A DNA stretch of 64,000 nt from Camphora micrantha (taxonomy: Eukaryota > Streptophyta > Magnoliopsida > Laurales > Lauraceae). A program made the position numbers and the translations under genes. How positions within the stretch are numbered: position 1 is the stretch's first letter; every line of letters starts with the position of its first letter. Positions 24,320 through 36,800 of this stretch are shown one piece after another. The notes under the pieces were generated by a model. That model was not told the DNA's origin, ran no database searches, and saw only the letters and a list, made by a program, of their open reading frames with translations. The stretch covers positions 10,551,740 to 10,615,739 of the forward strand of contig QPKB01000003.1 in NCBI GenBank assembly GCA_003546025.1. The letters are read 5' to 3'.

Positions 24320-24509
24320 AAATTTTAGGTGGGCCCCACCACATGATAGTAGGCCCACCCAACGATGATCATTGATGGGCCCCACTAAGCTGTCGCTTAG
24401 GCGCTTGGATAGATATTGCAAGCTTCACGTGGCGGTTTCTATTTCCTTCACGATACACGCTCATATCGATTTAGGAGGCGACTGAAAGCGCAATCAACAG
24501 AAGAAGAAG
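24320..24509 (+). promoter_or_regulatory. YLMG promoter and leader with GGGCCCCAC elements
   Basis: Two near-identical GGGCCCCAC motifs (near 24333 and 24376) carry the TGGGCC/GGCCCA site-II core common upstream of housekeeping and organelle-protein genes in plants. A GAAGAAGAAG leader runs straight into the ATG at 24510. No TATA box is evident. Confidence 0.45.
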
Positions 24510-25286
24510 ATGGCGTTCGTCGTCTGCTCTCAGACTCATCTCCTCCAAAACCCTAACCCTAATTCTCTCTTCTCCCCCAAATCCCCAAATCTCCCACACA
24601 TCTCCAAAACGCTAACCCTACGCTTCTCTCCTCTCCCAAACCCTAAACCCCTCATTCCCAATCTCCTCACATCCAAACGCCTCCCAAAACCCTATCCAAT
24701 CCTCAAAATCTCAGCTTCCTCTGCAATTGCACCGCTCCAAACAACCCCTCCATCAAAATCCCATCTTCCTTTCCAACCCCTTCTCTCCAATTCCACCAAA
24801 ACCCTCTCCACCATCTTCGCCATCGCCTTCTCCGTCTCCAACCAAATCCTCCAATCAATCCGATCATTCTCCGAGAAACTCAAGCGAATCTCCCCAACCC
24901 CAACCCCGGATGAACTTGCGGCGATCCAATCGCTGCGCAAGAACGCCCTCTGCGCGGTGGGACCTCTGTTCTTCGCCGCCCTCCGCGACCGCCCCAGCGG
25001 GTACCTGAACACGCCTCTGACCGTTGTTGCTGCCGGCATGGCTAAGTGGCTTGACATCTATAGTGGGGTTTTGATGGTTAGGGTTTTGCTCAGTTGGTTC
25101 CCCAACATCCCTTGGGATCGCCAGCCGCTCTCGGCGATCCGCGACTTGTGCGATCCATATCTGAATCTGTTCAGGAACATCATTCCGCCGGTTTTCGACA
25201 CTTTGGATGTCAGCCCGCTTCTGGCATTTGCGGTTCTGGGCACGTTTGGTTCGATTCTCAACAGTAGCAAGGGAACGACGTTTTGA
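24510..25286 (+). CDS. YLMG1: YlmG-like (YGGT family) chloroplast membrane protein
   Basis: A single-exon, 258-residue protein. Residues 1 to about 70 are rich in Ser, Pro, Leu and Lys and poor in acidic residues, a typical chloroplast transit peptide. The conserved YGGT part spans about 176-250: a first membrane segment (LDIYSGVLMVRVLLSWFPNI), the linker DRQPLSAIRDLCDPYLNLFR, and a second hydrophobic segment near 234-251. The NIPWDRQPL and DPYLNLFRNIIPP blocks are hallmarks of the YlmG1 branch, related to bacterial YlmG and Arabidopsis YLMG1-1. Family knowledge links these proteins to nucleoid distribution and photosynthetic membrane complexes in plastids; the exact role is not shown here. 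The start is the first ATG, after a purine-rich leader. The stop is at 25284-25286. The choice of the YLMG1 subgroup is from memory. Confidence 0.9.
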   Translation: MAFVVCSQTHLLQNPNPNSLFSPKSPNLPHISKTLTLRFSPLPNPKPLIPNLLTSKRLPKPYPILKISASSAIAPLQTTPPSKSHLPFQPLLSNSTKTLSTIFAIAFSVSNQILQSIRSFSEKLKRISPTPTPDELAAIQSLRKNALCAVGPLFFAALRDRPSGYLNTPLTVVAAGMAKWLDIYSGVLMVRVLLSWFPNIPWDRQPLSAIRDLCDPYLNLFRNIIPPVFDTLDVSPLLAFAVLGTFGSILNSSKGTTF

Positions 25287-28200
25287 TGGATGGACATATC
25301 AATTCAACCGGTTATGGAATTGGGGCAATTCAAGTAAGGGTTGAATTTTAGGCCTTTTCGTTTGAAGTGTTTTTTTTTTTTTTTTTTTTATCTTTTTGCT
25401 ATTCTATTGCTAGAACAGTAGTTTTCGGATCGAAATTATCAGTTACTTGCTATATTAGTTATAGCAGTGTGAGAAACATATTGATTAAGATTTTACATGT
25501 TTCATAATCTGAGAAAGCAAGTCTCGCGTTTGGTTGGTAATTGCCATGGAATGAGTTATTCTGGTATTATTTTCAGTGTGTGTGTGTGGGGTGGTGCGTG
25601 CTTGCCTGTTAAAGTAGGGATTTTTATTTTCTAAAGATTCGCAATCCTGGAATTTGGGTGTTAGTTTTGTTGGCGGGAATTGATTTCACAGTTTTAGAAA
25701 GATAGATATCCGATTTCTCATTTATCAAGCCATTTTTTGTCTTGAATTTTTGGTTTGGGGAAATTTGATCTCCTTGAGTTGATCAAATGAGTTGTTTGTG
25801 GACTCCTTTTCGACAACAAATGCCCTTCAGCTGATTTTCCAGTCCTTCATCCTACTTTTCAGGGATTTAATTGATTGTCTCAGCATAAAATGCTTATGAA
25901 AGGTGGGAGTTTGACTTCTCCTTATCTCAAACAATAATTTCACATGGTATAAAGGTTATATAGTGTTGAGTAAAACATGTAAAACTGGAGACAAAAATAA
26001 GAATTGCACAGAACAAAGTGATTGGTAGAGTATCCGGGATGCATCAAATTATTCAAGAAAGTCAGTCCTCTTTGCATTGATTTGGCAATAAATCTGCGAC
26101 TTTGTGGCCACTCCTACACACATGTTTAAATTAGACCATCATCAGAGAGCACAAAAGCTTAATTTCTGATTTAATGGAAGAGAATCTTCATGAAGCAGAT
26201 GAAATCTCTTTTTATTAAGCTTGGCATATTCGAACAGTAGACCTGCTGTAGGTACTGTTCCTGGGTCCATTTCACTCCATGTGCTTCTTTGGAGTGCTTG
26301 GCTCAAGAAGTGGGAGATACACCTGATCTAAAAGATGTCGTTGTTTTTCTTCAAGTGTTATTTAAAAATATCCTTCAGACTTTCTTTATTGCAAGCTCTT
26401 ACTTGTTTTAGTCTTTAATGCCAACTGAAAAGGATGCAAGCACCCTTCCTTTATCATCGCGCAACATACCACCTATCTCCGAAGGAGCTGATTTCTTTTA
26501 GCAGTCTTGCCCACATTACTATGAACACCCTAGGTGGAGGTGCCATAGCTTTTTTATCATGGGTGAGACCGAGGAGCCACTTTGTGCGGCAGCCTTCCAA
26601 TTGGATTATATCTTAGGCGAGACACTCCTTTAAGATTCCTTCCTCTCAACGACTACTAACTCAAGAAACCCACCTTTGCTGAACTTTCTTTGTTGGAAAA
26701 TGCCCTTCCTTCCCTTTACTTCCAAATTGGCCAAAGAATGCCTACTGGTGCATGTGCCCACGTTTGCCTAGCCATCTTTTGTGGGCAAGCTCCCCTCAGT
26801 TTTTCATCAAACCCTTAAAAATATCAAAAATATTTACCGGATTCCAGAACTCACTGTACAAAATCAGAGTGCAAAAATACATCATTAATTGACTCATGTA
26901 CATTCTTTGTAGAAAGGGCAAATAATGGAAGTGTTGGATAGAATAACCACTCTCTTCACTGGATTATCTATCATTGATTCTCCATCTGTTATTGCTGCCC
27001 AGCAGGAGGCCTCTAGGAGTAGGAGCAAGGCCATTCAATGCGAGGGAATGCTCTAGAATGGAGCTTAGTGATGGAATGCCTCGGCAGTAGAACTTGGCAG
27101 ATAGACCCTGGATGGAATATTCTTTTGATTATGTCTGCCAGGACCTGCAAACAGAGGTCAAATAGCAAATTCAGAAGGCTGGGATACTTTACCGGTTCTG
27201 CCTCATAGGTTCTTCTTAACACGAGACTCCATACCGCTTTCCCACCAACTCAAAGTATACTAGCATGGACATACTAGAAAACCTTCATTCCTTACCGTCC
27301 TACGAAGACTTATTGAACACTCTCACCCACAGAGACTTTGATTACCTAGGTCTCCAGACCCTGGTTATTCTACTTGTATTCACTGTACAGGGCTACAATT
27401 CCTCTCCCTAACCCCGAAGAGACCAATTTGTTTCTTTAAAATTTCGAACTCCTAAATTCCTCTATTTTTTAGTTCAGCTACTACTTTTAATGTAATGAGG
27501 GTGTAACTTAAACTGCTTGTTCCCTTGGTACTTAAAATCTCTTTAATTATCCTTTTTTTTTTTATATTGGCGACAATTAGTTAATCAGAAATTTTACATG
27601 GATGTCCGCAATATAAGAGATTTATATCGTCAATATGTCAATTGTCTAGGTAGTGTAAAATGTACAAACTAATGTGTGAAAGGCCGTCAAGTGGAATCCT
27701 CTCACTTATAGTTCAATGTGGACAATGCTGCTAAAGAGTAGATAGGAGCTGGTCCTGCTGTGCTGGGTGGTACGGCGATGGGGGCTCTTTTCATTAACAG
27801 GTAACAGGGGGATTGATCCATACAAAAAAGATTTCCTATGTAGCACCAGGGCCACCACCTAATTTACAAAGTTTCATCAATGACCTATAATTGCAATTCA
27901 GATTAGAGAATGCAATATCAATTAGTTTTTTTTTTTTTTTTTTTGGTTTTTGGTGTTTTTGTGCAAGGAATTTTAACTCGCGTACTCATGCTTGATGCCA
28001 AATTTAACTCATTTTTTGGAGACCGTCTTTTCAATACCCCAGAGGATGTTCCTTCACAAACTATGGTCATACGTGAATTTGTTAGCTTTCCATGAAAGTT
28101 TTGAATCTGAACAGAGAATTAATAAGCTACAACTTGGGAGTATCAAATATGATATGATTTGTTCTTGGCATAGACTGAGACGTTAGTGGGCCTTAGTCGA

Positions 28201-28944
28201 TTCAAACTAAGGATAAAATTGACCACAAAGTGAAGATGATGATGACGGTTTCTGCTGTTTCAATTCCATTCATGAAAGTTTAGTTTGTGCCCCTAGGGAT
28301 TAGTTATTGGCTATTTAGAATGAAGTGTCCTTTGGGCTCAGGGCTAAAGGCTCTTGGGCTAAGCTGAGCGGGAGATACCCTGGGTTGTTTAAAAAAAAAA
28401 AAAAAAAAAAGGACGACATTTTAGAGAATTTGCCTTCTTTATTTATTTATTCCTTGAAAGGGTAAAATTGCCCTCAACGTTTCCCTGCCCCTGGCCTGGA
28501 CAAAATCTAGTCTGTTTTACCTTGAGCTCAGCATGGTGGCCTTATTTACCGATGGGAAATTCTCTCCCGGTATCTTATGATTTAGAAAAATTCTCCATAT
28601 ATCTATGATCATTGACTAGGCCACCCAAATTCTTTTGCGATCATCGAAAACCATTGGGCCCGCATCCGCATATTGCAGAATCACAGTTCTCAGACAGCAT
28701 GAGCAATAATAGCAAGTGGAGAGGGTGTTCTTACATTATTATGTCATGATGCCCAACGGTCATGATCAATACGTGGGCTTTGTGTTAGTCCAAAATAGGG
28801 GAGGAAATAAGGTCAATCTCTTCTTTTTTAATAAAGCCAGCTGAGATGGTCAAATTGGCAAATGAATGCTTGACGGAAGTGGTTTTTTTTTTTTTTTTAA
28901 AGCAAAACCTAGATCACTCAGATTTTATTATCTGTGTAACTCAA
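25287..28944. other. YLMG 3' flank and intergenic, no further gene seen
   Basis: The 3' UTR of YLMG presumably occupies the first few hundred bases, including a T-run at 25371-25390. The rest has only short frames. A minus-strand 69-codon frame at 27013-27222 shows no known domain. T-rich runs lie at 27550-27563 and 27927-27943. Confidence 0.4.
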
Positions 28945-28989
28945 AAGGTAAGGTAAGGTAAGGTAAGGTAAGGTAAGGTCAGGTCAGGT
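28945..28989. repeat. (AAGGT)n pentanucleotide microsatellite
   Basis: Seven or more consecutive AAGGT units pass into CAGGT variants, about 45 bp in all. Pentamer repeats are less common than the dinucleotide runs elsewhere in the window. Confidence 0.9.
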
Positions 28990-30780
28990 GATTTTTACTG
29001 GAAATACAAGGTGGTTACGTTACATGTGAAAAGGAGGCCCTACAATTTATTATTTCGGGGAAGCGAGAAAGTTCAATAAATAGAACGCTTGAGAATCATA
29101 ATCCAAAATCATATGTATAGCTCCTACGCGGACGATGCTTGAGATCCAGAATCATTCCCTGGAATAGTTTGAAAACTTCGAAGCATGTCTCAGCTTCAAA
29201 TCTGCCACCAGGCCTGAGTTGTTCAATGACTCAGCTAAGTTTTAACCACCAAGTTAACCCCGTTTAACCAAAAGTTCATTGGGAAGCGCGCCTGGGCAAT
29301 CCCTTTCTGAGTCTAAATTTTTTTGACCAAGTCACTTGATCGAGTTTAAAGGAGTCCGACTAGAGCCAATGTCCACAGGTTTAAAACCCCTTGCAACCGG
29401 ATGCAGACAATATTTGCAGAAGGATCAAGTTCTGTACCCTTACCATAATCCTCCAAGTCTGGTCCCCACTTCAGGTACTTGGGACCATAATTATCACTAA
29501 AATAGGACAAATCTGTGGGAGCATATGTTTTCTATTTCTCAATTTCACGAGCAGCTCCCATTCCTCTCGTCAATTTCCCCTTAATGGATGCTTTTACCAT
29601 TGACGCGCCTTCAAATATTTTCTAGTAGAATGAACAAAGCCACTTTGGAAAGGAGTGCATTTTGTTCCTTAATTCAATTTCCTAGGACTTCTTGAACACC
29701 ACTACCTGCCATTTGAGAGTAACATCATAAACGTTACATCGTAACCATGATTTAATACTTGCCTGAAGGCGAGTCTTTTCATCTCGTACAAACAAGTTCA
29801 CCCATGAACTCCACCCATTTTCACCCATTTTCAATTTCTTTTGTTCAAAGCTAAGTGGCCAGAGCAAAGAGCCGGAGCAGTAGCGCCGCTATGAATCGCT
29901 AAATTTTAAAATAATTATAAATAGTGCTTGTGGGTTTATTAACAATTAATTAATAGGCACAAATATATCTTATCCATATATTCAAATATATAAAATGGAG
30001 AAAAAAAAATTAACTTTACAATTGGATCACATAAAAAGGACGATAATTAATAAGTCAGAAAAAATTTCTTCATTCAAAAGATAAAAACCAAGCTTACAGA
30101 GAAAGGAAATGCATAGAAAAAGAAAATGCATATAAACTAAAGATTATGCACAGTTTACCTATCTTCGGTTGATCCACACTCCACCACAGATTGTACCATG
30201 ATTCCAAGACATTCGAACTATGCTCCGAGGATTGTTCCGCTCTGAAAACACCGGAGCAGGATCAAGAAGGCTGAGGGGCGGTTTCAGGTACTAAGGTTCA
30301 AAGCATCAAATGCACCCCTTTCTTAGTACCTTTACATTCTATTTTATTATTTTGTTTACATTTGCTATACTTAAAAACGCAATAAAAGATATAGCAGTTG
30401 TTTGGATGTGAAGAAACAGTAGGACAAAAATTGAAGCTGGGTAGAAGTGACTACTGTTTGAGTCTGTACCGTATACAATTTTACCACTTGCCCCCTCTCC
30501 ATCCACCAAATGGACCATAAGATTCTCAAATTTTTTTTTCTTTTCAACATTTTTCAGTTTTTTCCCTAATTATTCAAAAGGGCAGAAAGTAAAAGACATC
30601 AGCCTAGGAACAAAACATTTGCTTTCACTTTGGGCTACAAAACTATACTCTAAACCATAAACTAATACTAATATTCAACCCAGCACATCCAAAAATTGTG
30701 AGAACCTGTTATAAATCTCTAATCTGAATTTCTCTTCCCTTGAAACCCAACATACAATGATAGAGCAATACATGGACTAG
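28990..30780. other. Intergenic, no gene seen
   Basis: Stops occur in all frames. The longest frame is a 70-codon + strand frame at 29391-29603 without recognisable motifs. No RNA gene was recognised. Confidence 0.4.
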
Positions 30781-30795
30781 ATTGAGAGAACACAA

Positions 30796-31105
30796 TCCCA
30801 TTGAAACAGAGGTTTACAAAAGCAAGTTCTCAAATTAAATTTCACAAGCGTCATTATTACATAGGAATAAGATATAGAGAGAGACATCGAGGTGGTGTCT
30901 CGTCTTCTCTACACAAATTATTATTGCCTCTATTCAAACAGCAAGTCATCCCATTGAAATAAAGGCATACACAAGCAAGTTCTCAAATTAACTTTCATTA
31001 GCTTCATTATTACATAGGAATAAGAAAGAGATAAGAGGAAGAGACATCGCGGTGGTGTCTCATCTTCTCTTCACAGATTACTACCTTTATTCAAACAGCA
31101 AGTTA
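30796..31105 (-). repeat. 153-bp tandem duplication in the aminotransferase 3' region
   Basis: A block starting TCCCATTGAAA at 30796 recurs at 30949 with the same order of sub-blocks (AAGCAAGTTCTCAAATTAA, TACATAGGAATAAGA, GAGACATCG-GGTGGTGTCTC, TTCAAACAGCAAGT). The copies differ by scattered substitutions and small indels. It lies just past the stop codon of the aminotransferase, probably in its 3' UTR or just beyond. The second copy contains AATAAA on the minus strand at 31086-31091, a possible poly(A) signal about 145 nt after the stop. Confidence 0.75.
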
Positions 31106-31234
31106 CAACCCATGCTTTCGGCCAAAAAAAAAAAAAAAAAAAGAGTTCCCACCCCATACGATCATCTCAGGACGATGGCACATGTAGTTGGGCAGATTAA
31201 ATGAAACTGTTCAAAATAACAGTCAACAGAGAGT

Positions 31235-33811
31235 TCACATCTTTGACATTGTGTAATCCATCACCTCGACGAGGAAGTCTGCAACAAGAGGAAATGCATT
31301 AGGGGAAAAAGAAGCAAAAAACATAAATGCATGAAAATTAACATGGCTACAGCTTGATAGGAGGGATGTGGAAGATGAGAGTTTGTATCAGCCCCCTATT
31401 TGGATCCACAGAACTTGATTGTCCTACACTAATGCTACCTGTAAATCTAGCTCCAAGCAGTAATTGGTTACAGCAAAGAACAAAACATCTGTCAAAGGTA
31501 AAAGCAAGGTATCCAAACACATGAACTCTTTGTTTACATTTTTGATGATCCAAATGGAGCTTTAACATAACTATCAATGATGCTTTAGAGATTTTACCAG
31601 CTAAAATAGCATCGTATGGATGTAGATATAACACTTTTGGTGTATAAAATCACTCTCTTACAGTGGATTCTGGAGATTTCATCAACTACTACCCAAAGAC
31701 ATCATCACATCTTAAACGATAGTCTCTAATGGAAATCAGTGCTTACAGTTTACAGCACCTTTTCCACTTATGAAATCAAGAATGGGTGAAGAAGCTTCCT
31801 GCTATTCCATATCAAAGTAGAAGCAGAAATAGCATTCTACATGTCCTTTGTGGTAGCTCGGTTGGAGGCGAGAGCTATGATACCCGGACCCTTGTACAGA
31901 CCCAACATATCTATGTCGGATCAATACGATGCTCATACGTACCTGATACTGCACCATACTTACAGTGTACAACTTTAGCAAATCCTACTTACCAAGTCCA
32001 TCATTTCATATAGTTCTTTTAATTTTCTTATTTCTCAACATAAAAAATGCTAGAAAAGAACCTAAACAATGACAAATTCATTAATTCAAAAGTGATCTAA
32101 AGAAAAAAATTAGGACGCCCAGATTTGTATCTATATCCTAGATTTTCAAAAATACAGAGCCATGTTCCTGAATCTCCATATCCGTGTCCACATCCGTAAC
32201 CATAACCAGGCATCATAGAGCAAAAGTGCATGAGTTCGTGCGGTGGCGGACCCAGGATTTTCATTTGAGGGGGGGCTGATTATGGTCAATTGAAATAGTC
32301 CATATATAAAATAACTTTTCAATGACTAACGATAAAGAGAAAATGATATATCTAAAGATACAAATGAGAGCAGCCCATTTATAAAATTGGAACTTGAGCT
32401 CAATCACATATAGCCCGACTAAAGTCCATTGAGAACCCTACCCTGTCAAGAAAGTTTAGATGATTGTACATATAATAAAAGTTATCATTGTAAGTAGGTA
32501 AGAGATTGCTATCCACCAATGCCAATTTGCCAATGCCAGAGGGGTTCAAAGGGTGGGAAAAAACTCGGAGTCAAAATGAGGCCAGGAGAAGACTCTAAGT
32601 TGAAGAGAAAAGGGCCTGGTCAGAGAAGACACAAAAGTCTCAAAGTCCCTTTATGGGCGTTTTCAGGATCTGGTGAGGGCTCAAAGTCGACGAGAGAGAG
32701 TTTGATTGGGAAAGGCTTGAAGTCCTAAGGGCCCTTATGGGCTTTTTACAAATCATGTGGGGGCTTCAGCCCCCACCAGCTAATACATGGGTCTGCCCAT
32801 GAGTTTGTGTCCTCCCCTCCCCCTCCTTGGTCAATCTTCTAATCAATAAAACTACTGTGCATATCATTTTATCACATCGACCATTTCAATCTTTGGATAA
32901 CTAAATCAGGACCTCCTATGGGCCACACAATGATGGGATCAGGGGCTCAGCAAACTGGATAATCTGGGACCCTATAATTTGTCATAACAGATTTTAGCAC
33001 ACAACTGTATTCCATGGATTTGCATTGTTATATACAGCATAGACAGAGTGCAGAAAGTGTTTAAAACCCAAAACTCAGACTCAAATCTCAAACAAGCTGT
33101 TGGGTCGAATATCTTGGTTAGAATGAGTTCCTTGGTCAGAGACAGACTTGACTCAACAGCCTGTCGAGTCGAGTTTGACTGGAGCCCGTTGAGTCCTCAC
33201 AATTTGACACAGTGGTATATCAAGGCCCATAGACTACTAATGGTACAGAATCTATGGACTATGGACCTGTTTTCTGCAACCAAAGGTAAGTTGTATATAA
33301 TACAAAAAGGAATGTAAATAGTCGTTACCATAGAACACTACTTAACAACTCAAAAACAGACTTTCATTACAATAAAAACACTGTTTAAAACTCAAAAATC
33401 GACCAGACACTAAAGTTCGGCAGTTAAATCAATTGAAAGATTCGACCTTGGTCGAATATTCAGATATAAAAAAACCAAGTAGGAAGATAAAACATTAAAA
33501 ACAATAAATAAATAAAACAATCAAGCAACCCAGTCTTAACATAGATTGTTAAAAATACTAAATCTGATCAAGTTGAGTCAACTCAACCAATCAAGAAGAG
33601 TGGATCTTGAAGTTTTTAGAGAGTCCATTAAGGGGACGACTAAGCATGCCTACTAAGGAGGAGAAAAAAAGATTAGGCACATCCGCACATACCTGCATCT
33701 TCCTTGTTGAAGCAGAGAGGAGGTGTTACTCTGAATACATTCCCAAAGAAGCCACCTTTGCCAATCAGTACTCCCATTTCTATAAAATAATGAGTTTGTT
33801 AATTAAATATA

Positions 33812-33852
<41 letters not shown>

Positions 33853-36800
33853 ACCTTTCATTTGGTCCATGACATGCACGGTTTCAGCTTTTGCTGGAGT
33901 TTTCAATTGGCGGTCTGTGACAAGTTCTACTCCAATCATCAGACCTCTTCCTCTCACGTCCCCAATGACTTGAAAAAAAAAAAAAGAGTCAAACCACAGG
34001 ATTAGTGTCAACCAAAAATTTAATAGAAGACAATAGGAAACAAGTAGACCTACTTGTACCATCACAAATTAAACTTTGGTACAGTTACCAAATAAGAAAA
34101 TAATCATAAATCTTAGGCACACTTAAAAAGGGCTTGGACAGGCATATCATGGATTCCCCACTTCTACACACTAGGTGAAATGCGGGTCCCACATGTTTTC
34201 CCTTTTAACCACGTGACCTTGGTGTGGGGAATGCACAGAGAATGAGGCAAGTAACTGGCATTTGACATGAAGCAGGTCCTGGTAAATCCCAGCTCTTCCT
34301 AATGAATTCTTATACATGAGCTGTTCTTGAAAGCCACAAGCTTGCTGATGGCCATATGTAAGGTTAAGGTTGAAATACAGTATACATTACTATGTATTAA
34401 ATGAATATGAATGCACAAAAAAACATGCATATGTACATATAAATATAAATTTAATTTACAAAAAAGTATAAAAATGTAATAGCTGGTTAGCATAGTTCAA
34501 TTTTTATCAACACTTTTAATTATCCTTCTTGGGCACTACAAGGGCACGCTTGTCTAATGCTGGCTAAGCATGTCCCCAAATTGGAAGATCTCAAGACATT
34601 CAGTTTCTGGCTCTTTGTACAACTTGGACCTTAAATTTCTTCCTTCCAAATCATTTATCTAATGGTTATCAATTTAAAGGTTATCAAAATGTGATATGAA
34701 AAGATTTTCAGGTCCAATTCCAAGTGGAGCTCATCATATCAAAAGTCTAGTTTACAAAATTATCTCCCAATTGTACACACTCATGGCCCAAGGGACACTA
34801 GAAATATTTGGGTCAATGATCATATTGTTCTCACATCAAACTACAGCAAATAGATTGTCAGGCATTCCCGAAAGAGAACAAGAATCTTACTTTCATGCTT
34901 TGCCTGGAGGGACTTGAGGCGATCTATTAGATAAGATCCCACAACATGAGCATTCTCTTGAAGTTTCTCTTTCTCAAGCACCTTCAGAACAGCATGCCCT
35001 GCAGCTGTACAAACTGGGTTACCACCGAAGGTATTGAAGTAACTCCGATGGGTCAAAACCTGTGCAATCTCAGGTGTGGTGACCACTGCTCCAAGAGGAA
35101 TCCCATTTCCAATACCCTAATTATGGCAAAGGAAATTATCAGTATACCCAGAAAACGAATTTGTAAAGCTCAGCTAACCCAAGTAATAAACTTCTAAATA
35201 TTCTAAAGAACAGGAATTCAAGAGCATTTAGAATTGTTAAACAGTGCATATCTTTAATTATTCAAGATAAAAGGAGTGTTCTTGGTGAGCCTCAAGACAT
35301 GCAGTGTCCTGCACTGCCCAAATCCATAAACATAAACCAATGGTTTGGTGAGTGTTGCTCCAATCTTAAAATAGCTAGCATACAATCAAATAGAGGGTTA
35401 AGGGTGGCACAAAAACAATAGTGATCCAGCAAAAGGGTGAAAAATCAGACAAACTCCTCATATCATAGACTGTATATGGAAAATCCACATTGTTGTAAAA
35501 TCCTTAGATTCAATATCAATCATAGTTGAACCCCACAGAAAAAAATGGTTTGTATCTCTATAGTGAATCCCATTTACAAGTAGATCTTATCAATCTATAC
35601 TTGTCGTATCAAGTCTCACAATTCAGGCAATTCCTTTGGACAGGAATAGCAGCAATTGAATGAATATTTTGAGTCATTTTTTTTACTTAATACTTTTTGT
35701 GTTTTGTTATTTATATTTTACCTTTAGTGATTAAGGAAACCACTTAAGATAAGAATTTGCGGAATTTTGGAGAAATTTTAGAGAGAAACAATAGGCACCA
35801 GTGGTAACTGGTGGGCACACAACATATTGCGTGGCTGCTTTGACAGATTGCCGTATTTGTCTGGTTTATAAGCTAGTCATTCTAGCAACACTCCTAAAAG
35901 AAAAAAGATCTTCCGCTATCATGAATTGGAATTTAAAGTTGAATCACCCAGTAAAAAAATGTGAATTATATGCAATATTGGATCCTAACATGCATTGCCT
36001 CAGCCTACAAGCTGTATAAATGAGGCAACTCAGGGTCATTCCAACCATTCTTATAGACTGCATCGTGGATTGGAGAAATCCAATAAATTTTCCCAGAATG
36101 ATAGTAACCGTTCAACTTTGGACAGATCAAACCTGGACATTGGCTGTATTTTTTTCTTTGCTGCCCTCCTATCTGATAGCTCGGAATATCCAATAGAGTC
36201 GATATTAGGTCATGGCACACCCAATTATGGGGCCATCAGATGAATGGTCAAGATTTCCAAAGGGTAGGCTTGCATGTGGTACCATTTTTAGTTTAAAAAC
36301 ATTTCCATTTCTCTCAATCATCATGTTATACCTTGTCAAAAGAATAGGGACCAAGAACCAAATAGAAGGTTGGTAGAATAGAATTCACCTTTGCCATTGT
36401 CACAATGTCTGGCACAACTCCATGAGCCTCAAATCCCCAGAAATGGCTTCCAGTGCGAGCAAATCCTGACTGAACCTCATCAGCTATGCACAGACCGCCT
36501 GCTTTCTTTATGTTCTTGTATACAGCAGGCAAGTATCCAGGTGCCAATTCTACAATTCCACCCACGCCCTATCAAAGAAGTAGGCAAGTGTTCTAATCAA
36601 AGATGAACAGGCAACTATCCTAACTAGAAGATAAGGAAAACAGCAAAAAGGAAAAGGTATATTTAGAAAATAAACCTGTATGGCTTCAGAAATGAAACCA
36701 GCAACACGCCCCCAAGTTCCATAGTCAATCAGATCTTGTACATCTTTTGCATATTTCAATCCATCAGAGCCAAAAGCACCTCTATACGGATCTGGGTTCA

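Noticed and set aside
24692..25057. 121-codon minus-strand frame
   Set aside because: It is the antisense shadow of the YLMG coding sequence.
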